Source: Actinoplanes sp. N902-109 (lineage in GTDB: Bacteria > Actinomycetota > Actinomycetes > Mycobacteriales > Micromonosporaceae). From it: a DNA stretch of 64,000 nt. Numbering within the stretch: the stretch's first letter is position 1; each line of letters opens with the position of its first letter. Where the stretch lies: NCBI RefSeq assembly GCF_000389965.1, contig NC_021191.1, positions 62,001-126,000 on the forward strand. Reading direction: 5' to 3'. Positions 22,042-31,464 of this stretch are shown piece after piece. The notes under the pieces were generated by a model that was not told the DNA's origin, did not search any database, and saw only the letters and a program-made list of their open reading frames with translations. A program made the position numbers and the translations under genes.

Positions 22042-23817
22042 TCAGGCGTCCAAGCCGCGCAGGATCAACGGCAACCTGTCCGGCGCCGAAGGGTCGAGCA
22101 CCACCGGCACCCCCCAGTCCTGCCGGGTCAGATGACAGGCGGCGTGCTCCACATCAGCATCACACGTCGCCGCCTGCGCCACCACCTGCAGTACGCCCTT
22201 GGAGACCGCCGGGTTGAGCACCAGCTGCCGGGACAGCTCGGTGCCCGTGCCCTCGCCCTCCAGCAGCAGCTCCGGCGGCGAGGCGGACACCACCAGCCGG
22301 GTCGACGGCCCGAACGAGGTGTCGAGTTTCTGGCCCGGCGGCGGCGTGAACACCACATCCAGCGTCACCGCACCGGGCGCGAGCGGCGAAGCCGGCCGTT
22401 CGGTGCGCTGCCGCTCGCCCTCGACCGTCGTGACCGCCCCCGGCGCCAGCCGCACCAGCCGATGCGCCGCCGACTCCACCACGAACACCTCACCGGACCG
22501 CGTCACCAGCACATCGCTCGGCTCGGCCAGGCCGGAATCAACCGTCGACACCTCGTCCGACTCCGGATCGAAGCGCCGCACGGCGCCGTTGTAGGTGTCC
22601 GCGATCAGCACCGACCCGTCCGGCAGCGCGGCCACCCCGAGCGGGTGCTGCAGCAACGCCTCCTTCGCGGCGCCGTCGACATGACCGAAATCGAACAACC
22701 CCTGACCGACCGCCGTGTGCAGCTCGCCGTCCTCGACCCAGCGCAGCGCGGACGTCTCGCTGTCGGCGATCCACAGCTTGGTCCCGTACGAGGAAAGGCC
22801 CGAAGGCTGAGCCATCCACACATCCGGCAGGACACCGTCGCGCAGCGACTCCACGGTCGTGCCCGCGTAGACGCCCGTCGTGCCCTGCTCGGGATCGAAC
22901 CACCACAGCTGGTGGATGCCCGCCATCGCGATGACGACCCGGCCCTCGAACCACGCCAGATCCCACGGCGACGACAGCGAGACACCGTCATCCTCGGCGG
23001 ACCGCCACGCCCGCCCGGTGCCGGCCAGCGTGGTGACCTCGCCCGACTCCAGGTCGAACCCGCGCAGCAGATGATTGACGGTGTCGGCCACCACCACGGT
23101 CCTGCCGTCGGGCAGCAGGCACAGACCCTGCGGCTCGGAGAAACTCGCCACCGCGGCGGGCCCGTCGGCACGCCCCCGCTCACCCGACCCGATCCGCCGC
23201 ACCAGCGACTCGCCGTCCGGCGTCAGCTCGGCCAGCGAATGCCGCGCCGAGTCGGACACGAGCAGATTGCCGTTCGGCAGCTCGATCGCCTTGCCGGGGA
23301 ACCGCAGCAGCGTCTGGTCGGCAGCCGGCGGGACGTAGGGGCCGTCGCCACGCCGCAGCGTGCCCTTGGCCTCGTGCGTCGCGATCAACTCGTCGAGCAG
23401 CCGCATCAGCCCCTCGGCGTGGCCTTCCCCCGCCATCGAGGCGACGACGTAGCCCTCGGGGTCGATCACACTGAGCGTCGGCCACGCCTTGGCCGCGTAC
23501 TGCTGCCACATCACCATGTCGGCGTCGTCGAGCACGGGATGGTGCACGCCGTACCGCTCCACCGCGGCCGCGAGCGCCGCGGGATCCCGCTCGTGCTCGA
23601 ACTTCGGCGAGTGCACCCCGATCACGACGAGCACGTCGCCGTACTTCTCCTCCAACGGCCGCAACTCATCCAGCACGTGCAGGCAGTTGATGCAGCAGAA
23701 GGTCCAGAAGTCCAGGATCACGAGTTTGCCGCGGACGTCGGCCAGCTTCAGATCCTTGCCGCCGGTGTTCAGCCAGCCGCGGGCCCGGAACTCGGGCGCC
23801 CGTACACGTGCGTTCAT
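22042..23817 (-). CDS. Thioredoxin-like protein with NHL-repeat propeller
   Basis: A 591-residue protein. Residues 1-150 form a thioredoxin/TlpA-like domain with LVILDFWTFCCINCLHVLDEL (CxxC at Cys42-Cys45, preceded by Cys41) and the cis-Pro region AKAWPTLSVIDPEG. Residues 180-480 are an NHL-type beta-propeller with repeated FSEPQGLCLLPDGRTVVVADTVNH-like blades. The C-terminal part (about 480-591) is an immunoglobulin-like or DsbD-like beta domain. The fusion is conserved from bacteria to animals (NHLRC2), with an unclear function in redox control. No signal peptide is visible, so it is cytoplasmic. Confidence 0.9.
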   Translation of the reverse strand: MNARVRAPEFRARGWLNTGGKDLKLADVRGKLVILDFWTFCCINCLHVLDELRPLEEKYGDVLVVIGVHSPKFEHERDPAALAAAVERYGVHHPVLDDADMVMWQQYAAKAWPTLSVIDPEGYVVASMAGEGHAEGLMRLLDELIATHEAKGTLRRGDGPYVPPAADQTLLRFPGKAIELPNGNLLVSDSARHSLAELTPDGESLVRRIGSGERGRADGPAAVASFSEPQGLCLLPDGRTVVVADTVNHLLRGFDLESGEVTTLAGTGRAWRSAEDDGVSLSSPWDLAWFEGRVVIAMAGIHQLWWFDPEQGTTGVYAGTTVESLRDGVLPDVWMAQPSGLSSYGTKLWIADSETSALRWVEDGELHTAVGQGLFDFGHVDGAAKEALLQHPLGVAALPDGSVLIADTYNGAVRRFDPESDEVSTVDSGLAEPSDVLVTRSGEVFVVESAAHRLVRLAPGAVTTVEGERQRTERPASPLAPGAVTLDVVFTPPPGQKLDTSFGPSTRLVVSASPPELLLEGEGTGTELSRQLVLNPAVSKGVLQVVAQAATCDADVEHAACHLTRQDWGVPVVLDPSAPDRLPLILRGLDA

Positions 23818-23887
23818 GCTGTCAATCTTGCCTTGGCCGGGTGCGCACGACCGCGTGGCCCGGCTGTGGGCCGGGCCACGGGCCGGG

Positions 23888-26800
23888 TCAGGCGCGGGGT
23901 TTGAGACAGAGGACCTGGGTCTTGTTGTCGCCGGTCGGGTTGAGGACGTAGGGCTGGTTCTTGTCCGGGCACTGATCCTTGTTGTTGACGATCGCCGTCA
24001 CCTCGAAGGAACCCGCGTCGCCGCACTTGGCGGTGACCGCCTTGCCCGCGTCCTGCCGGACGCAGTCGCCGGTGCTGACCGAGAACGCGCCGTCGTCCGA
24101 GCCGCGGGCGATCAGCCAGGTGATGCCCAGGGTCAGACCGACCAGCAGGCCCGCGCCGAGGATGACGCCGAGGAGCACGGGCAGCATCCGTACGTGCGGG
24201 GCCTCGGGCTTGGCGGCCTCGGTCACCGGACCGCTGGTCTCCGGCTTGAAGGAGTCGAACCGGTCCTGGTCGCCGTCCGGGGTCGTGGTGCCCGGCCAGC
24301 TCGCCGTCGCGTCCGGGTCGGGCGGGGTGACCGTGGCCCGGCTGGCCGGCCCGCCGAACGTGGTGCCGGGCCGCTCGCCGAACGGCTGCGCCGAGCCGAA
24401 CTGCTGGCCACCGTCGAACTGCTGGCCACCGTCGAACTGCTGGCCACCGTCGAACTGCTGGCCTGCGTCGAACTGCTGGCCTCCGTCGAACGTCTGGGTC
24501 GAGTCGAACGGACGGGCGGCTCCGAAAGTCTGGGTGGAGCCGTCCGCGGGCGGGAACCCGTTGTCCGACGGGGGCGGCATGGCGGGCAGCGCCGGGGCCG
24601 GCACATAGGGCTGGCTCTGGCCGCGACCGGAGACGTCGGTGGTGTGCTCGCTGTAGTCAGGCGGCATGGTGCGGCTCGCCGGGTTGCCGGGCACCGGCCC
24701 GGGGTGGCTGGGCTGACCGGGCCGGCCACGTCCGGCGAGGTCCGAGGTGAACTCGGTGAACGCCGCCATGTCCGGCTGGCCCGGGACCTGTCCCGAGGTG
24801 GGTGCGCTCGGCGGGTAGGTCTGTCCCGAGGTGGGCGCGCTGGCCGGGAAGCTGTCACCCGGCTGACCGGGTACGGAGGCGTGGCCGGCCGAGCCAGGCA
24901 CCGAGGCGTGTCCGGCCGAGCCGTGCACCGAACCGCCGCCCTCGGGCCCCCCTTGTCCGGGGACGGAGACGCTGCCGAACGCCGCCGGCGACCCGTGCGG
25001 GCCGGCGGGTGAACCCGTTGCGCCCGGATGGTCCGACTCGAACGGGGATGGCGAGGCGGGGGCGAACGGCTGTCCGGGCGGCGTCACCCGGGCGCTGGCC
25101 GTGGCCCGCCCGGAGGCCCGGGAACCACCGTCGGCCGCAGCCGGGAACCCGCTCTCCGCGGCAGCCCCGCCGAAGCCGTGCTCGGAGGCCCCGTCGCCGA
25201 AGCCGCCGTCGGACTGCGAGCCACCGAAGGCACCGCCGGTCTGCGGGCCGCCGAAGCCGCCGTTGGACTGTGCACCGCCGAAGCCGCCGTCGGATGCCGA
25301 GCCGCCGAAGTCACCGTCGGACTGGGCTTTGCCGAAGCCGCCGTCGGGCTGCGAACGGCCGAAATCGCCGTCGGGCTGCGAACGGCCGAAATCGCCGTCG
25401 GGCTGCGAACGGCCGAAGTCGCCGGAGGTGGGGGCGGAGCCAGGGGTGCCGGTGGCCGGGGTGCCGTAAGTGCCGGCCCGGTTGACCGAGCCGCCGCCGA
25501 AACGATCAGCCTGCTCGTCAGCGCCCGGGAAGTCACCTCGCTCGCCGGCCTGACCGAAGCCGCCCTGACCGAAGCCGCCCTGATCGAAGCTGCCCTGGTC
25601 GCCGGGCTGACCGAAGCCATCGTGCTCGCCGGCTGAAGCGCCGAAGGCGCCGCGGTCGCCGAAGCCGCCCTGGTCGCTGAAGCCGCCCTGATCGGATCCG
25701 AAGCCGGTGCGTCCCGGCTGGCCGAAGTCGCCGTGCTCGCCCTGGCCGAAGTCGCCGTGCTCGCCCTGGCCGAAGCCGCCGGACTCGCCCTGGCCGAAGC
25801 CGCCGGACTCGCCCTGGGTGAAATCGCCGTGCTCGCCCTGGCCGAAGCCGCGCTGGTCGGACGGGCCGCCGCCCTGGCGGGAGGAACCGAAGCTGTCCTG
25901 GTCGGACCCCGCATCGGCGTCGGGCCACCCGGACCCGGCACGGTCGCCGCCCGGTGTGAAACCGTTGCGCTCGTCGTCCGTCCGGCCGAAGGCGTCGCGG
26001 TCGTCGTCCGCCGCGCGGAAGGCGCTGGGCTGTCCGTAGGTGCCGGAGGTGGGTGCCGTGCCGAACGAGGCGTCGTCGTCCTGGGCGGTTGCCGCGGAGT
26101 CCTGCTCCTGGGCGGCCCGGCCGTAGACCCGGGACTGCGGGCCGGCGGACGGCGGCGGGATCTCCTCGGCGTCCGAGGGCGGGGTGACGCGGCTGGCTAC
26201 CGGTACGGAGGCACTGGCCGACACCGGGCGAGCCGTGCCCTTGGCGGCAGCGGGAGCGTCGTCCTGCTCGGCGCCGGACTCGGGCCATTCGGCGGGGTCG
26301 CGGGGGTGCGGGACGGCGGCACGCTGGTCGGCCGCGACGGGGGCGCCGCCGCTGGACAGGGCGGCGCCGGGCACTCGCTGCGGGTATGAACCGCTGGGGC
26401 TGCTGCCGTCGGGACGGCCGTTGCCGGGGTCGGCGAACGATGCGCCGGGCACCCGCTGGGGATAGCCGCCGCTCGCGGAACCAGACGCCGGAACAGCAGC
26501 GGCCCGGCCGGCGTCGGAGCCGTCCTCGCCCTGCCCGCCGAAGGACGAACCGTCGGCCGGCCCGAAGGAGTTGCCGGACTGCCCGAAGGACGGCTGGTCG
26601 GAGGACGACTGCCCGAAGGACGGCTGGTCCGAGGACGACTGCCCGAACGAAGGCTGGTCGGAAGGCGACCGTCCGAACGAGGACTGGTCCGACGAGGACT
26701 GGCCAAACGCCGGCTGGTCCGAGGGCTGGCCGAACGAGCCGTCGGAGGGCTGCCCGTACGTGGCGCCGCGCTCGGATCGGCCGAAGGGGGAATCGGACTG

Positions 26801-28432
26801 GCCGAAGGCGGGACCGCGGCCGGACTCGCCGGCGGGGGAACCGCTGCCGGGCTGACCGTAGGTCGTGCCGTCCGGCTGGTCGAAGGCCGAACCGTTGCGC
26901 TGCTGGTCGAAGGCCGGGCCCGAGTCGGACCGCCCGGCCGCCTGGGCGCCACCGAAGGAAGAGCCCGCAGCTGGGGCGGCACCGTAGGAAGCGCCGGAGG
27001 CAGGGGCAGCACCGAAGGCCGAGTCCGAAGCCGCGCCGAAAGGTGACCCTGCTGCCGAGGCGGCACCGGAGGAAGAAACCGGGGCAGCACCGAATGGCGA
27101 CCCCGAAGCCGAGGCGGCGTTCGGGGAAGGGGCCGGCGCGGCACCGAAAGGTGACCCGGAGGTCGAGGCGGCGCCCGGGGACGAAGCCGAGGCGGTGCCG
27201 GCCGGGCGGGCGAACGGCGAGTCGGCGCTCGACGGGCCGAACGGTGAGTCGCCCGAGGGGGCGAAGGGGGAGGCGGCGGCCTCGTCACGCAGCGAGGGGA
27301 AGGTGGCGTTCTCGCCGGTGGAGGTGCCGCGCAGGGGGAAGCTGGCGCCTCTGGGGGCCTCGCCACGCACCGGGAAGCCGGCGGCGTCGGGGTTGGTCTC
27401 GGGGAGCGTGGCGGCGGCCGAGCCGGGGGCCGGCGGGCCGTCGGGGTAGTCGGTCAGCGTGGCGCCGGGGACGCGGATGCGCTGGTCGCCGAAGGCCGAG
27501 ACGCCGGGCGGCCGCTCACCCGGGGCGCCGGGGAACGACGAGCTGTCGCCTGCCGAGGAGGCGGCCGGGAAAGCCGCTGCCGGGGGAGCAGCCGGGAACG
27601 AAGCGGCGGCCGAGGAGGCACCCGGGAACGAAGCGGGCGCCGAGGAAGCGTCGGGGAACGAAGAAGCAGCCGAGGAGGCACCTGCGGAGGCCGAACCCGA
27701 CGCGCCAGGACGAGCCGACCCCGAGGCAGCCGGCTGAGCCGGACCGGAGGCGAACGCAGCCGCCCCGGACGCGGAAGCAGCGCTCGACGCAACACCAGCA
27801 GCGCCCGAGGCAGTGCCTGATACGCCACCGGCCGCGCCGGAGGCAGGAGCCGCCCCGAAAGCAGAGGCGGAACCAGCAGCCGACCCCTGAGCGGGGAAGG
27901 CGGAAGCCGGCACCGCGGCAGGCGCGGACGGATCGTTGCCGCCGCGTTCGAACGGGGCGCGGCCCTCGCCGGGTGAGCGGCGGGGCAGCTCGGCGGCGGC
28001 CGGCCGGGTCGGGGCGAAGCCGTTGAACTCGCCGACCGGACCGCCGAGCGGGCCGCCGGCGCCGCTGGGGTTGCGCTGGGGGAGCTGGTTGCCCTCGCCG
28101 GAGCGCATGGTGGGCTCGAACGGCGCGTCGGGCGGGGTCACCGGCGGGGTCCAGCCGGAGGGTACGTCGGAGACGCCGCGGCCGGAGGTGAAGTTGACGC
28201 CGGAGGGCGACGACTCGAAGCCGTTGGCCGGTGGCACCGCGGGGACCACAAACGGCGAGCCGCCGTTGGGGGCGGTCTGCGGCGGCGGTGCGTACGCGCT
28301 GGGAAGTGAGTCCTGCGCGTGCGGGTAGGACGGTGCCCGGCCGGACGGGTGGTGACCCTCCGTGTCGGGCGGGAAAGCATAGGCGTCGGCGTCCCCCGGC
28401 TGCCGGCCGGACTGCTGTCCCTCGGACGTCAT
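23888..28432 (-). CDS. Giant low-complexity FG-rich membrane protein (LppU-like C-terminal domain)
   Basis: A 1514-residue protein; the ATG at 28432 has a GGAGGAGG ribosome binding site. About 1400 N-terminal residues are disordered, cytoplasmic and built of repeats: SFGQSSSDQP blocks, GFGQGEHGDFGQ blocks, RSQPDGDFG blocks and QQFDGG blocks. I count about 48 FG dipeptides. One membrane helix (MLPVLLGVILGAGLLVGLTL, about 1415-1440) leads to a 75-residue outside domain with four cysteines in GDCVRQ, AKCGDAG, DQCPDK and VLCLKP, resembling the LppU/SCO3897 actinobacterial family. The DNA shows matching 18-, 24-, 30- and 36-bp repeats. It is monocistronic. Its function is unknown; a condensate-forming scaffold at the membrane is conceivable. 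Confidence 0.8.
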   Translation of the reverse strand: MTSEGQQSGRQPGDADAYAFPPDTEGHHPSGRAPSYPHAQDSLPSAYAPPPQTAPNGGSPFVVPAVPPANGFESSPSGVNFTSGRGVSDVPSGWTPPVTPPDAPFEPTMRSGEGNQLPQRNPSGAGGPLGGPVGEFNGFAPTRPAAAELPRRSPGEGRAPFERGGNDPSAPAAVPASAFPAQGSAAGSASAFGAAPASGAAGGVSGTASGAAGVASSAASASGAAAFASGPAQPAASGSARPGASGSASAGASSAASSFPDASSAPASFPGASSAAASFPAAPPAAAFPAASSAGDSSSFPGAPGERPPGVSAFGDQRIRVPGATLTDYPDGPPAPGSAAATLPETNPDAAGFPVRGEAPRGASFPLRGTSTGENATFPSLRDEAAASPFAPSGDSPFGPSSADSPFARPAGTASASSPGAASTSGSPFGAAPAPSPNAASASGSPFGAAPVSSSGAASAAGSPFGAASDSAFGAAPASGASYGAAPAAGSSFGGAQAAGRSDSGPAFDQQRNGSAFDQPDGTTYGQPGSGSPAGESGRGPAFGQSDSPFGRSERGATYGQPSDGSFGQPSDQPAFGQSSSDQSSFGRSPSDQPSFGQSSSDQPSFGQSSSDQPSFGQSGNSFGPADGSSFGGQGEDGSDAGRAAAVPASGSASGGYPQRVPGASFADPGNGRPDGSSPSGSYPQRVPGAALSSGGAPVAADQRAAVPHPRDPAEWPESGAEQDDAPAAAKGTARPVSASASVPVASRVTPPSDAEEIPPPSAGPQSRVYGRAAQEQDSAATAQDDDASFGTAPTSGTYGQPSAFRAADDDRDAFGRTDDERNGFTPGGDRAGSGWPDADAGSDQDSFGSSRQGGGPSDQRGFGQGEHGDFTQGESGGFGQGESGGFGQGEHGDFGQGEHGDFGQPGRTGFGSDQGGFSDQGGFGDRGAFGASAGEHDGFGQPGDQGSFDQGGFGQGGFGQAGERGDFPGADEQADRFGGGSVNRAGTYGTPATGTPGSAPTSGDFGRSQPDGDFGRSQPDGDFGRSQPDGGFGKAQSDGDFGGSASDGGFGGAQSNGGFGGPQTGGAFGGSQSDGGFGDGASEHGFGGAAAESGFPAAADGGSRASGRATASARVTPPGQPFAPASPSPFESDHPGATGSPAGPHGSPAAFGSVSVPGQGGPEGGGSVHGSAGHASVPGSAGHASVPGQPGDSFPASAPTSGQTYPPSAPTSGQVPGQPDMAAFTEFTSDLAGRGRPGQPSHPGPVPGNPASRTMPPDYSEHTTDVSGRGQSQPYVPAPALPAMPPPSDNGFPPADGSTQTFGAARPFDSTQTFDGGQQFDAGQQFDGGQQFDGGQQFDGGQQFGSAQPFGERPGTTFGGPASRATVTPPDPDATASWPGTTTPDGDQDRFDSFKPETSGPVTEAAKPEAPHVRMLPVLLGVILGAGLLVGLTLGITWLIARGSDDGAFSVSTGDCVRQDAGKAVTAKCGDAGSFEVTAIVNNKDQCPDKNQPYVLNPTGDNKTQVLCLKPRA

Positions 28433-28806
28433 ATCCGCCTCCTCCATGACTGTCGGCCGTGTCAGCTTATGCACGGACGCGGCCGACCTTGCAGAGCTGG
28501 GTATGACCCCGGTCACAGACCCGGCCGGCCGAGCCGGGGCGGTGACCGTGCCCAACCGTACCGGTCGGCGCCGACAGCCGGAATCCCGGTGTACGCCGTC
28601 CGGCGCCCGTTCAGCGCTTACGAACGACCGAACGTGATCATGCCCACGGTGGACAAATGCCGACAATCGCCTGCCGGAAGTGCACGAGACCCCGGCCGGT
28701 GCACCGGCCGGGGTCTCGGGAGCCACGTCGATCGGGCGGCGATCGGAAGACGTGGCAGGTGGGGACGGGAGATCGAGTAATACGCAGAGTCAGCAGTGCG
28801 TGACGA
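28433..28806. other. Intergenic region with promoter of the giant gene and a palindrome
   Basis: Of 374 bp, the part next to 28432 holds the ribosome binding site and presumably the promoter of the minus-strand giant gene. The rest shows only the perfect palindrome at 28685-28718. I see no gene. Confidence 0.5.
28685..28718. terminator. 34-bp perfect palindrome, terminator-like
   Basis: A 17-bp arm, CGAGACCCCGGCCGGTG, is followed at once by its exact complement with no loop bases. It lies downstream of the small minus-strand gene at 28807-28944. No T-run follows, so it may be a factor-dependent terminator or a cruciform/protein site rather than a classical intrinsic terminator. Confidence 0.55.
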
Positions 28807-28944
28807 TCAGAGGAACCGCTGCTGCGTGAAGATCGTGATCTCGTCGCGCATGGACTGAGTGGGTGCCGCCTTCCACGCGCGTTCGATCGCGCGGGCTTCA
28901 CGCTTGGCGAGACGGCGGCTGCGGATGCGGTCGATGGTGCTCAT
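28807..28944 (-). CDS. Small basic 45-residue protein
   Basis: The ATG at 28944 has a strong GGGGGAG ribosome binding site. The product, STIDRIRSRRLAKREARAIE and then a helix RAWKAAPTQSMRDEITIF, is highly basic, helical and ends in QQRFL. It lacks a signal or membrane segment. Size, start context and codon use support a real gene. A nucleic-acid or ribosome-associated role is possible from composition only. Confidence 0.6.
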   Translation of the reverse strand: MSTIDRIRSRRLAKREARAIERAWKAAPTQSMRDEITIFTQQRFL

Positions 28945-29089
28945 GGTGCTATTTCTCCCCCTGGCCGTCATTGGCCTCGATGGTCGTGCCCGTGGTCCGG
29001 CACGAGACCTATTGTTTCGCGCCGGACCGGGGTACGCCAACGATTCAGGGGGTGATCCCGCTTACTCGCCTAATAATCGAAGGTGAGGG

Positions 29090-30472
29090 TCAGGTCCAAG
29101 CCAGTAGAGCGTCGGTGGGGTGCTCGAGGAAGCGCCCGATGTCGCGCAGGAACCTGGACCCCAGTTCGCCATCGATGATCCGGTGGTCGAAGGAAAGGCC
29201 CAGCGTGGTGACCTGGCGGATCTTGATCTTTCCCTTGTGGACCCACGGGGTCGGGCGGATCACCCCGAACGCCAGGATCGCCGACTCGCCCGGCGGCAGG
29301 ATCGGGGTGCCGGTGTCGACCCCGAACACGCCGACGTTGGAGATCGAGAACGTGCCACCGGCCATGTCGGACGGCGGCGTCTTGCCCGACTTGGCCACCT
29401 CCACCAGCCCGTTGAGGGCGTCGGCGAGCTCCCGCAGGGTCAGCTGGCCGGCATCCTTGACGTTCGGCACGATGAGGCCGCGCTCGGTTGCCGCCGCGAT
29501 GCCGAGGTTGACGTAGTCCTTGACCACGATCTCGTTCGTCGCCCCGGACCAGGTGGAGTTGACCAGCGGGTGCCGCTTGATGGCGACGAGTGCGGCCTTG
29601 GCAACGAACAGCAACGGGGACAGCCGGACGTCCCGGAACTCCGGGCGGGCCTTCAACTTCTCCAGCGTCTTCATCGTCCGCGTCACGTCGACGGTCAGGA
29701 ACTCCGTGACGTGCGGCGCGGTGAACGCCGACGTGACCATGTTCTGCGCGGTGAGCTTGCGGACGCCCTTGATCGGGATCCGCTGCTCCCGGGAACCGTC
29801 GAGGCTGACCACCGGAGGCGCATCGACCACAGCGGGCGCAGCCGCGGGCGTGGCCACCGCCGAGCGCACATCGTCGCGCGTGATCGAGCCGAGCGGGCCG
29901 GTGCCCACCAGCGAGAGCAGATCGACGCCGAGGTCCTTGGCCAGCTTGCGCACCGGCGGTTTCGCCAGCGCCCGGGCCGGGGACTCGACCGCGGGCTGCG
30001 CTGCTGTGGTCGTACCCAAGCGGGGCCGGCGTTTGGCAGTGACGCTCTTGGGCCCGTAGCCGACGAGCACGGCCGTGCGGCCGCCCGGCGCGGGACCACC
30101 GATCAGGCCGGGCTCGACCGCGCCTTCCTCGGGCGCGATCTCGACGGCCGCCAGCGACTCGGCCGAGGGTGCCGGCAGCGACGACGGCAGGTCGCCGACC
30201 GGCGGGGACGGCAGGTCGCCGGCCGACGGGTCGGTGTCGATCGAGACGATGGGCGCGCCCACCTCGACCGTCGTACCGGCCTCGACGTGGATCTTCGCGA
30301 TCTTGCCCGCCCACTTGGCCGGGATCTCCACCGCGGCCTTGGCCGTCTCGACCTCGACGATCGGCTGGTTGAGCTCGATGGTGTCGCCCACGCTGACCAG
30401 CCAGGTGAGGATCTCGCCCTCGGTCAGCCCCTCGCCCAGGTCGGGCAGGTTGAAGTCCTTGATCCGCGACAT
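29090..30472 (-). CDS. bkdC: Branched-chain 2-oxo acid dehydrogenase E2 (dihydrolipoyl acyltransferase)
   Basis: A 460-residue E2 subunit that moves the acyl group from lipoyl-lysine to CoA. Domains in order: lipoyl domain with Lys45 in VEVETAKAAVEIP (residues 1-80), Pro/Ala linker, E3/E1-binding domain with KLAKDLGVDLLSLVGTGPLG (about 195-235), and the catalytic CAT domain ending with SFDHRIIDGE (His430, Asp434). It is the last gene of the bkdABC operon; the start at 30472 is just inside 8 bases from the E1-beta stop. No E3 gene is present here, so a shared lipoamide dehydrogenase elsewhere must be used. Confidence 0.93.
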   Translation of the reverse strand: MSRIKDFNLPDLGEGLTEGEILTWLVSVGDTIELNQPIVEVETAKAAVEIPAKWAGKIAKIHVEAGTTVEVGAPIVSIDTDPSAGDLPSPPVGDLPSSLPAPSAESLAAVEIAPEEGAVEPGLIGGPAPGGRTAVLVGYGPKSVTAKRRPRLGTTTAAQPAVESPARALAKPPVRKLAKDLGVDLLSLVGTGPLGSITRDDVRSAVATPAAAPAVVDAPPVVSLDGSREQRIPIKGVRKLTAQNMVTSAFTAPHVTEFLTVDVTRTMKTLEKLKARPEFRDVRLSPLLFVAKAALVAIKRHPLVNSTWSGATNEIVVKDYVNLGIAAATERGLIVPNVKDAGQLTLRELADALNGLVEVAKSGKTPPSDMAGGTFSISNVGVFGVDTGTPILPPGESAILAFGVIRPTPWVHKGKIKIRQVTTLGLSFDHRIIDGELGSRFLRDIGRFLEHPTDALLAWT

Positions 30473-30477
30473 CGGGG

Positions 30478-31464
30478 TCACCATCCGAACGAGCGGTCGA
30501 CGGCGTCGAGCACCCGGTCCAGGTCCGGCAGGTACTCCTCCTCGACGCGGGCGGCCGGGTAGGGCGTGTCGTAACCGGTCACCCGCAGCACCGGAGCCTC
30601 CAGGGAGTAGAAGCACTGCTCGGTGACCCGGGCGGCGATCTCCGCGCCCAGGCCGACGTTGCCGGGCGCCTCGTGGACGACAACAGCCCGGCCGGTCTTG
30701 CGCACCGATGCGTACACCGGGTCGAGATCCAGCGGGGACAGCGAGCGCAGGTCGATGACCTCGAGGTGCCGGCTGTCCTCCGCGGCGGCAGCCGCCGCGT
30801 CCAGCGCGACCCGGACCATCGGGCCGTACGCGATCACGGTCGCATCGGCCCCCTCGGTCAGCACGCGGGCCGAGTGCAGGGGATAGGCGTCCTGCGCCGC
30901 GAGCGACAGGTCGACCTCACCCTTCTCCCAGTAGCGCCGCTTCGGCTCGAAGAAGACGATCGGGTCGTCCGAGGTGATGGACTGCTGGATCATCGCGTAC
31001 GCATCCGCGGGGTTGGAGCAAGTCACCACCTTGAGACCGGGCGTGTGCGAGAAGTAGGCCTCGGGCGATTCGGAGTGGTGCTCGACAGCGCCGATGCCAC
31101 CGCCGTACGGGATCCGGATGACGATCGGCAGCCGCACGTTGCCCAGCGAGCGGTAGTACATCTTGGCGACCTGCGCGACGATCTGGTTGTAGGCCGGGAA
31201 GACGAACCCGTCGAACTGGATCTCGCAGACCGGCCGGTAGCCGCGGATGGCCAGGCCGACCGCGGTGCCGACGACGCCGGCCTCGGCCAGCGGGGTGTCG
31301 ATGACGCGGTTCTCGCCGAAGTCCTTCTGCAGGCCGTCGGTGATGCGGAAGACGCCACCGAGTTTGCCGACGTCCTCGCCCATGATGACGACCTTGGGGT
31401 CGTTCTCCAGGGCGCGGCGCAGACCGTGGTTGAGCGCTTTGCCGAGAGTGAGCGTTTCGGTCAT
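30478..31464 (-). CDS. bkdB: Branched-chain 2-oxo acid dehydrogenase E1 beta subunit
   Basis: A 328-residue transketolase-like E1-beta. The N-terminal TLGKALNHGLRRALENDPKV and VVIMGEDVGKLGGVFRIT carry the Glu that activates thiamine diphosphate. GGGIGAVEHHSESPEAYF and FFEPKRRYW follow, and the C-terminal transketolase domain ends DRVLDAVDRSFGW. With E1-alpha it forms an alpha2beta2 decarboxylase. The start codon overlaps the E1-alpha stop in TGATGA, so translation is coupled. Confidence 0.93.
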   Translation of the reverse strand: MTETLTLGKALNHGLRRALENDPKVVIMGEDVGKLGGVFRITDGLQKDFGENRVIDTPLAEAGVVGTAVGLAIRGYRPVCEIQFDGFVFPAYNQIVAQVAKMYYRSLGNVRLPIVIRIPYGGGIGAVEHHSESPEAYFSHTPGLKVVTCSNPADAYAMIQQSITSDDPIVFFEPKRRYWEKGEVDLSLAAQDAYPLHSARVLTEGADATVIAYGPMVRVALDAAAAAAEDSRHLEVIDLRSLSPLDLDPVYASVRKTGRAVVVHEAPGNVGLGAEIAARVTEQCFYSLEAPVLRVTGYDTPYPAARVEEEYLPDLDRVLDAVDRSFGW

